Source: HGM04593 sp045654885
Lineage (GTDB): Bacteria > Bacteroidota > Bacteroidia > Bacteroidales > Bacteroidaceae
Direction of reading: 5' to 3'
NCBI GenBank assembly: GCA_045654885.1
Contig: JAZOOF010000051.1
Coordinates: 1 to 64,000, forward strand
DNA length: 64,000 nucleotides
Shown here piece by piece: positions 8,083-18,192 of the stretch (positions within the stretch are counted from its first letter, which is position 1; every line of letters starts with the position of its first letter). The position numbers were made by a program, and so were the translations under genes. The notes under the pieces are model-generated. The model did no database searches and was not told the origin of the DNA. It saw only the letters and a list, made by a program, of their open reading frames with translations.

Positions 8083-10359
8083 ATGTTCAACATCTTCAAT
8101 AAAAAGGATTCGGAGCAAAACAGAGAGAAGACGTTCAAGTTCCGCGACAACGTTGTTCTCCGTTTCAATCTGCTTGTTATTTTCCTGTTCACTCTGGCGG
8201 GCATAATAATTATTGGCAAGGCGGCCATAATAATGTTCATAGAGCGCGATGACTGGAACAAGATAAAGGAGAGGAACATAAAGTACAACGTACCCATTGA
8301 GGCGCACCGGGGAAACATACTTGCCGATGACGGTGGGCTCATTGTGAGCACATTGCCACGCTACAGGATGCTTTTCGATTTCGAATACATAAACAAGGAC
8401 AACCCCGAACTGGCCAAGACCATCAATGCCAGGAGGGACTCAATATGGAACAAGGAACTCAGAGCGCTCTGCATAGGACTTAACGACATCCTGCCCGGAA
8501 CAAGCGTCGAGGAACTGGAAAAGCGCTTCAGGGTTGGATTGACACCAAGCAAGAAGACCGGAAGAAAAAAAGGAGGATTCCAGCCCTACAGGGGTGCCAT
8601 CTCATACTCGCAATACCGCAAGATAAAGGAGTTGCCAATCATAAAGGAGGGAAAACTCCTGAGCGGTTGCTACACCAGGGAGACAATCGAGCGCAAGAAT
8701 ATTCTTGGAAATACCGGCAACAGCACATTCGGCATTGTAAGAAACGTTGAGATTGACAGCAACAAGGTGGTGGAGGTGAACGGACTTGAGAAAAAGTACA
8801 ACGACTACCTGAAAGGAGAGCCGGGTTCCGGCACAAAGGCAAAGTTCAGGGGCAAATACATACTTCGCGAAGAGAGACAGCCCGTGAACGGATATGACGT
8901 GCAGACAACGCTGAACACTCAGATGCTCGACATTTGCCACAATGCCCTGGAGCGTGTGCTGAGGGAAAAACACCTTGCTGCCGGATGGGCGATACTGATG
9001 GAAACCAAGACCGGCGACATAAAGGCTATAGTAAACCTGTCAAGGCACGAGCGAGGAAACGGCCGAATAGAGTATATTGACACTATCGGCAACATAAAGT
9101 ACAACCAGACGGCCAACCATGCCTTGTGCGACCTCAACGAGCCGGGTTCAATATTCAAGACCGTAGCCATGACCGCCATGCTTGCCGACGGCAAACTGAC
9201 GACAAAGGACTCTGTCATTGCATACGAATCGAGAGTACATAACTTTGGCGGGCACAAGATACATGACGAGATGTACCGCGACAACGGCACAGGCAAATAC
9301 AGCATGACCGATGCCATGATGTACTCATCGAATATAAGCATGGTGCAGTTCATAAAGAAGGCCTATGGCAATGACCCGCAGGAGTACACCAACACCCTGC
9401 AGAGATTCGGGCTTACCGAGAACTACCACATAACCGACAACGAGGCGACACCTTACCTGACACTGCCCGGTACAAAGAAGTGGAACGGATATAGCCTCAA
9501 CTCCATGTCCTATGGATATGCTGTAGGTATGACCGCCATAAACATAGTCTCGTTCTACAACACCATAGCCAACGGAGGCAAGCAGGTAAGGCCACGACTC
9601 GTCAAGGCTATACTCGACAATGGCGAGATTGTAGAGGAGTACCCCACCGAGGTCATCAACGAGAGCCTCTTCCCGAAAGAGGTCGCAGATACCGTAACAG
9701 GCATGCTTACTGCCGTTGTCAACGGCAAGAGCATAACCGTAAACAAGAGCGACTGGAGATATGGCAAGCTCGACGGAACGGGAAAGGCCGCACACTCCAC
9801 CATCATGACCATTGCCGGAAAGACAGGTACGGCAAAGGCATACGAGGGTAACAAGAAACTGATGAGCTTCTGCGGTTTTTTCCCTGCCGAAGCACCTGAG
9901 TACACTCTCATTGTGCAGATGATGTATGACAAAGACATCGACCCCCGCCCCGAGGGCGAACAGAAAGCCAACAGCTATGGCGGCGGAAGCACATCGGCAC
10001 TTGCATTCAAGGAGATTGCCGAAAAGATTATGACCGAGAAGTTCTTCAGCCCAATTGAGAATGCCATCGACAAACAGCACGCCGCAAAGCCCAAAACAAA
10101 GAAGGGCAACAGATGCGACGACGGCTACATACTTAAAGAGGTTGGCCTTGTCGACACCATTCCAACCATAAGCAAAGAGAAGGAGTGGGGAAAAATAGCT
10201 TATTACAAGAAAGGTATTCCCGATGTTACAGGCATGGGAGCCAAGGATGCCACGTTCCTGCTGCAGAAGAACGGCAAGCATGTAAAGCTCGATGGATACG
10301 GCATTGTAAACGAACTGGTTACAAAAGGCGACACAGTAATTCTAAAGCTGAAACCATAA
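8083..10359 (+). CDS. ftsI: Division penicillin-binding protein (FtsI type) with PASTA domain
   Basis: 758 residues. A peptidoglycan transpeptidase of the septum: one N-terminal membrane helix (residues about 27-47), a dimerisation region starting E-A-H-R-G-N-I, and a transpeptidase domain with S-I-F-K (Ser356), S-S-N (415-417) and K-T-G (Lys580). The last 65 residues form a PASTA module beginning I-P-D-V-T-G-M. PASTA domains bind peptidoglycan and are normal on this protein in Bacteroidetes, though absent from E. coli FtsI. It starts two bases after the FtsL-like gene. Confidence 0.95.
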   Translation: MFNIFNKKDSEQNREKTFKFRDNVVLRFNLLVIFLFTLAGIIIIGKAAIIMFIERDDWNKIKERNIKYNVPIEAHRGNILADDGGLIVSTLPRYRMLFDFEYINKDNPELAKTINARRDSIWNKELRALCIGLNDILPGTSVEELEKRFRVGLTPSKKTGRKKGGFQPYRGAISYSQYRKIKELPIIKEGKLLSGCYTRETIERKNILGNTGNSTFGIVRNVEIDSNKVVEVNGLEKKYNDYLKGEPGSGTKAKFRGKYILREERQPVNGYDVQTTLNTQMLDICHNALERVLREKHLAAGWAILMETKTGDIKAIVNLSRHERGNGRIEYIDTIGNIKYNQTANHALCDLNEPGSIFKTVAMTAMLADGKLTTKDSVIAYESRVHNFGGHKIHDEMYRDNGTGKYSMTDAMMYSSNISMVQFIKKAYGNDPQEYTNTLQRFGLTENYHITDNEATPYLTLPGTKKWNGYSLNSMSYGYAVGMTAINIVSFYNTIANGGKQVRPRLVKAILDNGEIVEEYPTEVINESLFPKEVADTVTGMLTAVVNGKSITVNKSDWRYGKLDGTGKAAHSTIMTIAGKTGTAKAYEGNKKLMSFCGFFPAEAPEYTLIVQMMYDKDIDPRPEGEQKANSYGGGSTSALAFKEIAEKIMTEKFFSPIENAIDKQHAAKPKTKKGNRCDDGYILKEVGLVDTIPTISKEKEWGKIAYYKKGIPDVTGMGAKDATFLLQKNGKHVKLDGYGIVNELVTKGDTVILKLKP

Positions 10360-10385
10360 AAAGTAAAACAAAAACATTATATATA

Positions 10386-11840
10386 ATGAAACTGAGCGAA
10401 CTGTTAAGAGAAACACAATGTACCAGAATGGTACTTCCAAAGGAAGAGGTAGACATTCAGGGAATAAACATTGATTCGCGTCTTGTGAAGCAAGGCGATG
10501 TATTCATCGCCGTTAGAGGTACCCAGACCGACGGTCACCAGTACATAGCCGCAGCCGAGGAGAAGGGTGCTGTGGCTATCGTGTGCGAAAAGACACCGGA
10601 CAGGCTCTCACCCAACGTTGCATATATAACATTCCCAAACGTGCAGAGCGTTACCGGCAAGCTTGCCACCACATTCTATGGCAACCCGTCGCAAAAACTG
10701 AAGCTTGTGGGTGTGACCGGCACAAACGGCAAGACAACTATTGCCACACTGCTCTATGAGCTTTTCCGCAAGATGGGACACCGTTGCGGCCTGCTCTCTA
10801 CAGTCTGCAACTACATTGACGGCGAGGCATACCCCTCGACCCACACCACACCCGATGCAATATCGCTGAACAGGCTGTTGGCACAGATGGTCGAGGCAGG
10901 CTGCGAATATGCCTTCATGGAGGTGAGCTCACATGCCCTTGCGCAAGAGCGCACCGGCGGATTGGAGTTTGCGGGAGGAATATTCACAAACCTCACACGC
11001 GACCACATGGACTATCACGAGAACATGGAGAACTACCTGAAGGCCAAGAAGAGCTTTTTCGACAACCTCTCACGCAATGCGTTCGCCATCACTAACCTCG
11101 ACGACAAGAACGGACCGGTGATGGTGCAGAACTGCCGCGGTGACATAAAGAACTACTCGACACGCACAATATGCGACTACAGGGCACGCTTGCTGGAGAC
11201 ACATCTCGACGGCATGCTGCTTGAGTTCAACAACCGCGAATTTGCAACACTGCTCACAGGCCGTTTCAACATAAGCAACCTGCTTGCAATATACGGTGCA
11301 GCCATTGAGCTTGGCAAGGACCCCGAGGAGGTGTTGCGCATCATGAGCACACTGAAGCCCGTATCGGGACGCTTTGAGGCACTGCACTCACCCGATGGCT
11401 TCTCGGCAATTGTGGACTATGCCCACACCCCCGATGCAATAAAGAACGTTCTGGGAACCGTGAACGATGTGCTGCGCGGACGCGGTAACATAATAACCGT
11501 TGTGGGTGCCGGCGGCAACCGCGACAAGGGCAAGCGCCCGCTAATGGCTGCAGAAGCCGCAAAGGCAAGCGGCAGAGTAATCCTCACATCGGACAACCCA
11601 CGAGGCGAGGACCCGCAGGAGATTATCAATGACATGCTTGCCGGGCTCAACGAGGAGCAGAGAAAGAAGACTATCTCCATTGTGGACCGCAAGGAGGCCA
11701 TCAGGACAGCCTGCGCCCTGGCACAGAAGGGTGACGTGGTTGTTGTTGCCGGCAAGGGACACGAAAACTACCAGGAGATACAGGGTGTAAAACACCATTT
11801 TGACGACAAGGAAGTTTTGAACGAGATTTTCAACAAATAA
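10386..11840 (+). CDS. murE: UDP-MurNAc-tripeptide synthetase MurE
   Basis: 484 residues from the ATG at 10386; the frame is open upstream into the PBP gene, but this start matches family length. It adds the third residue of the peptidoglycan stem peptide in the cytoplasm. The ATP loop V-T-G-T-N-G-K-T-T and the signature D-N-P-R-G-E-D-P are visible. DNPR is the known mark of meso-diaminopimelate specificity, so the wall is of the mDAP type. murF is not found in this cluster. Confidence 0.96.
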   Translation: MKLSELLRETQCTRMVLPKEEVDIQGINIDSRLVKQGDVFIAVRGTQTDGHQYIAAAEEKGAVAIVCEKTPDRLSPNVAYITFPNVQSVTGKLATTFYGNPSQKLKLVGVTGTNGKTTIATLLYELFRKMGHRCGLLSTVCNYIDGEAYPSTHTTPDAISLNRLLAQMVEAGCEYAFMEVSSHALAQERTGGLEFAGGIFTNLTRDHMDYHENMENYLKAKKSFFDNLSRNAFAITNLDDKNGPVMVQNCRGDIKNYSTRTICDYRARLLETHLDGMLLEFNNREFATLLTGRFNISNLLAIYGAAIELGKDPEEVLRIMSTLKPVSGRFEALHSPDGFSAIVDYAHTPDAIKNVLGTVNDVLRGRGNIITVVGAGGNRDKGKRPLMAAEAAKASGRVILTSDNPRGEDPQEIINDMLAGLNEEQRKKTISIVDRKEAIRTACALAQKGDVVVVAGKGHENYQEIQGVKHHFDDKEVLNEIFNK

Positions 11841-11847
11841 CAAGGAT

Positions 11848-13104
11848 ATGCTGTACTACATTTTCGACATATTTGCAAAATCCGGCATGCCCGGAGCGCG
11901 ACTGATGCAATATACTTCGTTCCGCGCAATGCTTGCCATAGTCATCTCACTTCTTGTGTCGGCATGGTTCGGCAGTTACCTTATAAAATATTTCAAGAAG
12001 AAGCAGATAACAGAGACACTGCGCGAGTATGACAAGAACAACCTGAAAGCCGGTGTACCCACAATGGGCGGCCTCATAATTATCATTGCCATACTGGCGC
12101 CCTGCCTGCTCATAGGCCGGCTGGACAACGTCTATATGCTGCTGCTCATCATAACCACAGTGTGGTTGGGAATATTGGGTTTTGCCGATGACTACATAAA
12201 GACGTTCAAGAAGAACAAGGACGGTATCTCGGGCAAGACAAAAATCGCTGCACAGGTGGGCCTGGGACTGGTCATTGGCCTTACCCTCTGCTTTAGCCCA
12301 CAGGCCGTGATGCGCGACAACATAACCGTGGAGAAGAACGGTGTCAAGAGCGTGCAGCTGAGCCCAAAGGCCACAAAGGAGAACAAGACAACCATTCCGT
12401 TTGTAAAGGACCACGATATCAACTACAGCGAGGTAATGTCATTCTGCGGCGAGTATAAGGAGGAGGCCGGCTGGGTACTCTTTGTTATAATAACCGTGCT
12501 TGCAGTTACTGCTGTTTCCAACGGGGCGAACCTCAACGACGGCATGGACGGAATGCTGGCCGGCAATGCAGCCATAATAGGTGTGGCACTAGGTGTCCTG
12601 GCCTATGCATCGAGCCACCTGGAATGGGCCGAGTACCTCAATATAATGTACCTGCCCGGTGGTGAAGAGGTTGTAATATTCACCTTTGCATTCATTGGAG
12701 CCCTAATTGGTTTCCTGTGGTACAACGCATTCCCGGCACAGGTGTTCATGGGCGACACCGGAAGCCTGTCGATAGGCGGTATAATTGCCGTTATTGCAAT
12801 ACTCATACACAAGGAGATTCTCCTTGTACTGCTGTGCGGAGTGTTCGTTGCCGAGAACCTTTCGGTGATGGCACAGGTTGCATACTACAAGAGCGGCAAG
12901 AGAAAAGGCATAAAGCAGAGACTGTTCCGCCGCGCTCCACTGCACCACCACTACAACATTGGCGAGGAGAAGCTCGACAAGGAGTGCACCTACCTTTTTA
13001 AAGGTCCCGAGCGCCCATTGCACGAGGCAAAAATTACACTACGTTTCTGGATTGTGACAATTGTGATGGCTGTCATAACCCTCATGACACTCAAGATTAG
13101 ATAA
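11848..13104 (+). CDS. mraY: Phospho-MurNAc-pentapeptide translocase MraY
   Basis: 418 residues, ten or so membrane helices. It transfers phospho-MurNAc-pentapeptide to undecaprenyl phosphate to give lipid I. Active-site motifs are present: F-A-D-D-Y-I-K, N-L-N-D-G-M-D-G, F-M-G-D-T-G-S-L and P-L-H-H-H-Y. An insertion of about 50 residues between helices, rich in Lys and Asp, makes it longer than the E. coli enzyme (360). Its stop overlaps the murD start by one base (TAATG). Confidence 0.97.
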   Translation: MLYYIFDIFAKSGMPGARLMQYTSFRAMLAIVISLLVSAWFGSYLIKYFKKKQITETLREYDKNNLKAGVPTMGGLIIIIAILAPCLLIGRLDNVYMLLLIITTVWLGILGFADDYIKTFKKNKDGISGKTKIAAQVGLGLVIGLTLCFSPQAVMRDNITVEKNGVKSVQLSPKATKENKTTIPFVKDHDINYSEVMSFCGEYKEEAGWVLFVIITVLAVTAVSNGANLNDGMDGMLAGNAAIIGVALGVLAYASSHLEWAEYLNIMYLPGGEEVVIFTFAFIGALIGFLWYNAFPAQVFMGDTGSLSIGGIIAVIAILIHKEILLVLLCGVFVAENLSVMAQVAYYKSGKRKGIKQRLFRRAPLHHHYNIGEEKLDKECTYLFKGPERPLHEAKITLRFWIVTIVMAVITLMTLKIR

Positions 13105-14435
13105 TGGAAAAGAGAATTGTTATATTAGGAGGCGGCGAAAGTGGTTGCGGAGCAGCCATCCTTGCCAAGAAGTTGGGATTCGATGTCTTTCTGTCGGATT
13201 TCGGCACCATTGCCGGCAAATACAAGCAGATGCTCGACGAGAAAGAGATTCCCTGGGAAGAGGGAGGACACACCAAAGAGCTCATACTTAATGCAGGTGA
13301 GGTAATAAAGAGCCCGGGCATACCGAATGAAGCACCCATTGTCGTGCAGATAAAGAATGCCGGCATACCCATTATCTCCGAGATAGAATTTGCAGGACGC
13401 TACACAAGGGCAAAGATGGTATGCATCACCGGAAGCAACGGAAAGACAACCACCACCTCGCTCATATATCACATATTCTGCGAGGCTGGACTCGATGTGG
13501 GCCTTGCCGGCAACATCGGCAATAGCCTTGCCCTGCAGGTGGCCGAGGGCGACAAGGACTACTATATTGTGGAACTGAGCAGTTTCCAGCTCGACAACAT
13601 GTACGAGTTCAGGGCAAACGTGGCAGTATTGCTGAACATCACCCCCGACCACCTCGACCGTTACGGCTACAACATGCAGAACTACGTGGATGCCAAACTG
13701 CGAATACTGCAGAACCAGCAGCCCGACGATGCCTTTGTCTATTGGAACGATGACCCTATAATAAAGAAGGAGTTGCCAAAGTACAGACACGGAAAGCTCT
13801 ATCCGTTTGCCGAGAGACTGCAGGAGGGAAGCGCCGCATACACCCACGAGGAGAAACTTGTCTTCACCGAGCCCACACCATTCAACATGGAGCTTGAGGA
13901 GCTGTCGCTCACAGGCAAGCACAACCTCTACAACTCAATGGCAGCAGGTATATCGGCCAACGTCGCAGGTATACGCAAGGAGACGATACGCGAAGCATTG
14001 AGCACCTTTGCCGGTGTTGAGCACAGGCTGGAGAAGGTGACCACGGTAGATGGTGTTGAATACATAAACGACTCAAAGGCCACCAATGTAAACAGTTGTT
14101 GGTATGCCCTGCAGAGCATGAAGAAAAAGACTGTCCTTATACTTGGCGGCAAGGACAAGGGCAATGACTATAGCGAGATTGCCGAACTGGTAAAGAGCAA
14201 GTGTAGCGGCCTTGTGTTCCTTGGAGCGGACAACAGCAAACTGCTCGACTTCTTCAAGGATTACGGCCTGCCAATTGCCGACACACACAGCATAGAGGAG
14301 TGCGTGAAAGCCGCACACGCTATGGCAAAGAGCGGCGAGGTTGTGCTGTTGAGCCCCTGTTGCGCAAGCTTCGACCTCTTCAAGAGCTACGAGGACAGGG
14401 GACGACAATTCAAGGATTTGGTTTGTAAATTATAA
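13104..14435 (+). CDS. murD: UDP-MurNAc-L-alanine:D-glutamate ligase MurD
   Basis: 443 residues. A cytoplasmic Mur ligase that adds D-Glu. It has an N-terminal nucleotide fold (I-L-G-G-G-E-S-G-C-G), the ATP loop T-G-S-N-G-K-T-T-T and the central N-D-S-K-A-T-N motif. It overlaps mraY by one base and precedes ftsW by four bases. Confidence 0.97.
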   Translation: MEKRIVILGGGESGCGAAILAKKLGFDVFLSDFGTIAGKYKQMLDEKEIPWEEGGHTKELILNAGEVIKSPGIPNEAPIVVQIKNAGIPIISEIEFAGRYTRAKMVCITGSNGKTTTTSLIYHIFCEAGLDVGLAGNIGNSLALQVAEGDKDYYIVELSSFQLDNMYEFRANVAVLLNITPDHLDRYGYNMQNYVDAKLRILQNQQPDDAFVYWNDDPIIKKELPKYRHGKLYPFAERLQEGSAAYTHEEKLVFTEPTPFNMELEELSLTGKHNLYNSMAAGISANVAGIRKETIREALSTFAGVEHRLEKVTTVDGVEYINDSKATNVNSCWYALQSMKKKTVLILGGKDKGNDYSEIAELVKSKCSGLVFLGADNSKLLDFFKDYGLPIADTHSIEECVKAAHAMAKSGEVVLLSPCCASFDLFKSYEDRGRQFKDLVCKL

Positions 14436-14439
14436 TACC

Positions 14440-15636
14440 ATGGGAGGAGACAAGTTAAGACGCATACTGTTCAAGGGCGACAAGGTGATATGGATTGTAT
14501 TTATCACCCTCTGTGCCATATCGTGGATTGAGGTATTCAGTGCCACAAGTCGCCAGACCTATGGCAGCGAGGATTATTGGGGGCCAATATTAAAACACAC
14601 ACGCTTTCTCATAGGCGGCATATTCTTCGCATGGTTCATACACAACCTTAAAGCGGAATGGATTGACAAAGGCAGCAAGATTTTCTATTGGGCTGGCCTG
14701 TTGCTCCTTATATGGGCACAGGTAAGCGGAACGACATTGAATGACAGTGCCCGTTGGGTGAAGATATTAGGAATCACATTCCAGCCAATGGAGATTGCAA
14801 AGCTGGGCCTTGTGATGATGACAGCAAGGATACTTGCCGCACACCAGGAGGAAGACGGTACAAGCGAGCAGGCCTTTGGGCAAATTCTCAAATACAGCAT
14901 TCCGCCCATTCTCATAATACTCAAGGAGAACTTCTCGTCGGCAGCACTGATTACTATCACAATATTCCTGATGATGTTCGTGGGCAGAGTACCCAAGCGC
15001 CAGCTCCTGAAGACCATGGGTGTTGGAGCCATAATTGGAATCGTTGGATTTGCGGCCATCATGAGCGCTCCCGAAAGTATAAAGAGCACACGATTCGGCA
15101 GCAAGGTCATAACCTGGCAGCACCGCTTTGAAGGAGCACTGAGACCGCGCCCTGTCACAGCCGAGGAGTACGATATGAATGAGAATGAGCAGAGGACATA
15201 CTCGCACATTGCCATCGCATCGAGCCACATAATAGGCCGCGGCCCGGGCAACTCAATACAGCGCGACTTCATTCCACATGCATACTCCGATTACATCTTT
15301 GCCGTAATCATAGAGGAGCTGGGCCTGCTTGGCGCCACCTTTGTCATCCTGCTGTACCTGACACTGCTGTACACATGCGGCAAAATCGCCAAGAAGTGCG
15401 ACGACCCCTACATGGCATTCCTCTCCATAGGTACAGGAATGATAATCACCACACAGGCGCTGCTGCACATGTTCATCTCGGTAAGCAACTTTGTAACCGG
15501 ACAGCCCCTGCCGCTCATGAGCCAGGGAGGAACATCGTTCCTTATCAACTGCATATACATAGGCTTCCTATTGTGCATCAGCCGATACGTAAGCACACCA
15601 AGCGACAAGGTAACAAGCGAACCACAGAGCGTATAA
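14440..15636 (+). CDS. ftsW: Septal glycosyltransferase FtsW (SEDS family)
   Basis: 398 residues, about ten membrane segments. A SEDS-family lipid II polymerase working with the cluster's PBP at the septum. Family marks include F-Q-P-M-E-I-A-K-L-G, the catalytic-loop region around S-H-I-I-G-R-G-P-G-N-S and the C-terminal M-S-Q-G-G-T-S. Placement between murD and murG is canonical for ftsW and argues against RodA. Confidence 0.95.
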   Translation: MGGDKLRRILFKGDKVIWIVFITLCAISWIEVFSATSRQTYGSEDYWGPILKHTRFLIGGIFFAWFIHNLKAEWIDKGSKIFYWAGLLLLIWAQVSGTTLNDSARWVKILGITFQPMEIAKLGLVMMTARILAAHQEEDGTSEQAFGQILKYSIPPILIILKENFSSAALITITIFLMMFVGRVPKRQLLKTMGVGAIIGIVGFAAIMSAPESIKSTRFGSKVITWQHRFEGALRPRPVTAEEYDMNENEQRTYSHIAIASSHIIGRGPGNSIQRDFIPHAYSDYIFAVIIEELGLLGATFVILLYLTLLYTCGKIAKKCDDPYMAFLSIGTGMIITTQALLHMFISVSNFVTGQPLPLMSQGGTSFLINCIYIGFLLCISRYVSTPSDKVTSEPQSV

Positions 15637-15655
15637 CACCACAAACTTTTTGCAT

Positions 15656-16792
15656 ATGAAAAAGGAGTATAGAATTATCATCAGCGGAGGCGGCACAGGA
15701 GGACACATATTCCCCGCCCTGTCCATTGCAGATGCCATAAAGGCAAAGCATCCCGATGCAAAGATTCTGTTCGTAGGAGCAGACAACAGAATGGAGATGC
15801 AGAGAGTGCCCGATGCGGGATATGATATTGTGGGACTGCCGATAGCCGGCTTCGACCGCAAGAATTTGCTAAAGAACATCAAAGTGTTGTGGAAAATCTT
15901 CAAGAGCCAGCGTATGGCAAAGAAGATTATCAAGGAGTTTGCGCCACAGGCTGCAGTGGGAGTGGGAGGATATGCCAGCGGCCCCACACTTAAGATGGCT
16001 GCAAGCATGGGAATACCCACACTTATCCAGGAGCAGAACTCATACGCGGGTGTCACAAACAAGATTCTCTCCAAACACGCGAAGATGATTTGCGTGGCTT
16101 ATGACGGAATGGAGCGTTTCTTCCCAAAGGATAAGATAATAGTCACAGGCAACCCGGTGCGCAAGAACCTGCTCGACATGCGCGGCAGCCGCAAGGAGGC
16201 GATGAAGACAATGGGGCTTGACGAGAACAGGAAGTGCGTGCTCATTGTGGGCGGTAGCCTTGGCGCGCGCAGCATAAACGAGGGTATCATTGAAAACATA
16301 GAAAAGATAAGGGCCAACAGCGACATCCAGTTCATATGGCAGACAGGCAAGCTCTACTTCGAGGAGATGAAGAAGAGAGCCGGGGAGCTTGGAAAACCGG
16401 ATAACCTGACCATCACCGACTTTGTATCGGACATGGCAAGTGCACTCAGCGCAGCAGACATTGTGGTGTCACGTGCCGGTGCCGGCTCAATATCGGAGTT
16501 TGCCCTGCTCGGCAAGGCTGTAATACTGGTACCATCGCCCAACGTTTCCGAAGACCACCAGACAAAGAACGCAATGGCACTGGTGGACAAGGATGCCGCA
16601 ATTTATGTTGCCGATGCAAATGTAAAGGAGGAACTCATTGACAAGGCAGTGGAAACAGTGAAGGACAGAATGAAGATAGCGTTGCTCGAAACCAATATCC
16701 GGAAGATGGGCAAGCCCGATGCAGCAAGCGAAATTGCCGATGAGGTGCTGAAACTTGCCGATACCTACATTGAGAAGAAGAGAAGACGTTAA
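15656..16792 (+). CDS. murG: Lipid II synthase MurG
   Basis: 378 residues from the ATG at 15656; a TTG six bases upstream is possible but unlikely. It adds GlcNAc to lipid I at the inner face of the membrane. The glycine-rich donor loop S-G-G-G-T-G-G-H-I-F-P-A and the acceptor motif A-G-A-G-S-I-S-E are clear. It lies between ftsW and murC as in other dcw clusters. Confidence 0.97.
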   Translation: MKKEYRIIISGGGTGGHIFPALSIADAIKAKHPDAKILFVGADNRMEMQRVPDAGYDIVGLPIAGFDRKNLLKNIKVLWKIFKSQRMAKKIIKEFAPQAAVGVGGYASGPTLKMAASMGIPTLIQEQNSYAGVTNKILSKHAKMICVAYDGMERFFPKDKIIVTGNPVRKNLLDMRGSRKEAMKTMGLDENRKCVLIVGGSLGARSINEGIIENIEKIRANSDIQFIWQTGKLYFEEMKKRAGELGKPDNLTITDFVSDMASALSAADIVVSRAGAGSISEFALLGKAVILVPSPNVSEDHQTKNAMALVDKDAAIYVADANVKEELIDKAVETVKDRMKIALLETNIRKMGKPDAASEIADEVLKLADTYIEKKRRR

Positions 16793-16809
16793 AAGAGATT
16801 TTTAAAAAG

Positions 16810-18192
16810 ATGGAACTGAAAGATATAAAAGCGGTATATTTCCTGGGAGCCGGCGGCATTGGCATGAGCGCCCTGGTCAGATACTTCCTCAACGAGGGCA
16901 AGTTCGTGGGCGGATATGACCGTACCCCAAGCGAACTCACAGGCAAGCTCATAGAGGAGGGTGCCGTGCTGCATTTTGAGGAGAACACCGACCTTGTACC
17001 GGCAGAGTGCAAGGACCCTGAATCGACACTCGTCGTGTACACCCCGGCAATACCGGCCGACCACCGCGAGTGGAGCCTCTTCAAGGAGGGTGGCTTTACA
17101 ATAAAGAAGAGAGCCGAAGTACTTGGCATAATAACAAAAGGAAAGCGCGGTGTGTGCGCTGCCGGAACACACGGCAAGACCACAACATCAACAATGACAG
17201 CCCACCTGCTGCACAGCTCGGAGGTTGACTGCGCGGCATTCCTTGGCGGAATATCAAAGAACTACCGCAGCAACCTCATCACAACCGACAAGAGCGACTT
17301 TGTGGTGATTGAGGCCGACGAGTACGACCGCTCGTTCCTGCACCTGCAGCCATACGTGGCGACAATCACATCGACCGACCCCGACCACCTCGATATCTAC
17401 GGCAACAAGGAGAACTACCTTGAGGCATTCGCGCAGTTCACCGAGAGGATACGCGAGGACGGCTATCTTGTCATGCACGAGGGACTGGAGGTCTCACCAC
17501 GCACAAAGCCGGGAGTGAAGACATTCATCTATGGCCGCGAGCAGGGCGACTTCCATGCCGAGAACATACGCATTGGCGGCGGCAGGATTCTGTTCGATTA
17601 CGTATCGCCATGGCAAAGGATAGACGATGTGGAACTTGGTGTGCCAATGAGCATAAACATCGAGAACGGAATTGCCTCAATGGCCATGGCCGAGATTTGC
17701 GGTGCTACAGCACAGGAGATTAAGGAGGGCATGAAGAGCTTTGCCGGTGCCGAGCGCCGTTTCGACTTCCACATTAAGGAGGAGAACCTTGTGCTCATAA
17801 GCGACTATGCCCACCACCCCGACGAGGTACGTGCCTGTGCAAAGTCAATAAAGGAGCTCTACGGCGACAAGAAGGTGACAGTGCTGTTCCAGCCTCACCT
17901 TTTCAGCCGCACAGCCGACTTCTACAAGGAGTTTGCCGAGAGCCTATCGATGTTCGACAAGGTGATACTCGTCGACATCTACCCGGCAAGGGAAAAACCA
18001 ATACCCGGTGTTACGAGCAAGCTCATATATGACCACCTTGCTCCCGGCGTGGAGAAGAGCATGTGCAGCCGCGCCGATGTCCTTGCAACTGTCGAGAAAG
18101 AGAAGAACGACATTGAGATACTTGTTTCGCTGGGTGCCGGGGACATTGAGAATGAAATTGCAGGAATGAAAGAGATTTTGAAGAACAGATAA
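16810..18192 (+). CDS. murC: UDP-MurNAc:L-alanine ligase MurC
   Basis: 460 residues. The first Mur ligase, adding L-Ala to UDP-MurNAc. G-A-G-G-I-G-M-S-A at the N-terminus binds UDP, A-A-G-T-H-G-K-T-T-T is the ATP loop, and E-A-D-E-Y-D-R-S-F follows. Its stop overlaps the ftsQ start by one base. Confidence 0.97.
   Translation: MELKDIKAVYFLGAGGIGMSALVRYFLNEGKFVGGYDRTPSELTGKLIEEGAVLHFEENTDLVPAECKDPESTLVVYTPAIPADHREWSLFKEGGFTIKKRAEVLGIITKGKRGVCAAGTHGKTTTSTMTAHLLHSSEVDCAAFLGGISKNYRSNLITTDKSDFVVIEADEYDRSFLHLQPYVATITSTDPDHLDIYGNKENYLEAFAQFTERIREDGYLVMHEGLEVSPRTKPGVKTFIYGREQGDFHAENIRIGGGRILFDYVSPWQRIDDVELGVPMSINIENGIASMAMAEICGATAQEIKEGMKSFAGAERRFDFHIKEENLVLISDYAHHPDEVRACAKSIKELYGDKKVTVLFQPHLFSRTADFYKEFAESLSMFDKVILVDIYPAREKPIPGVTSKLIYDHLAPGVEKSMCSRADVLATVEKEKNDIEILVSLGAGDIENEIAGMKEILKNR

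Noticed and set aside
9325..10281. 318-residue frame antisense to the PBP gene
   Set aside because: Lies wholly within an intact, motif-complete PBP gene; no domain.
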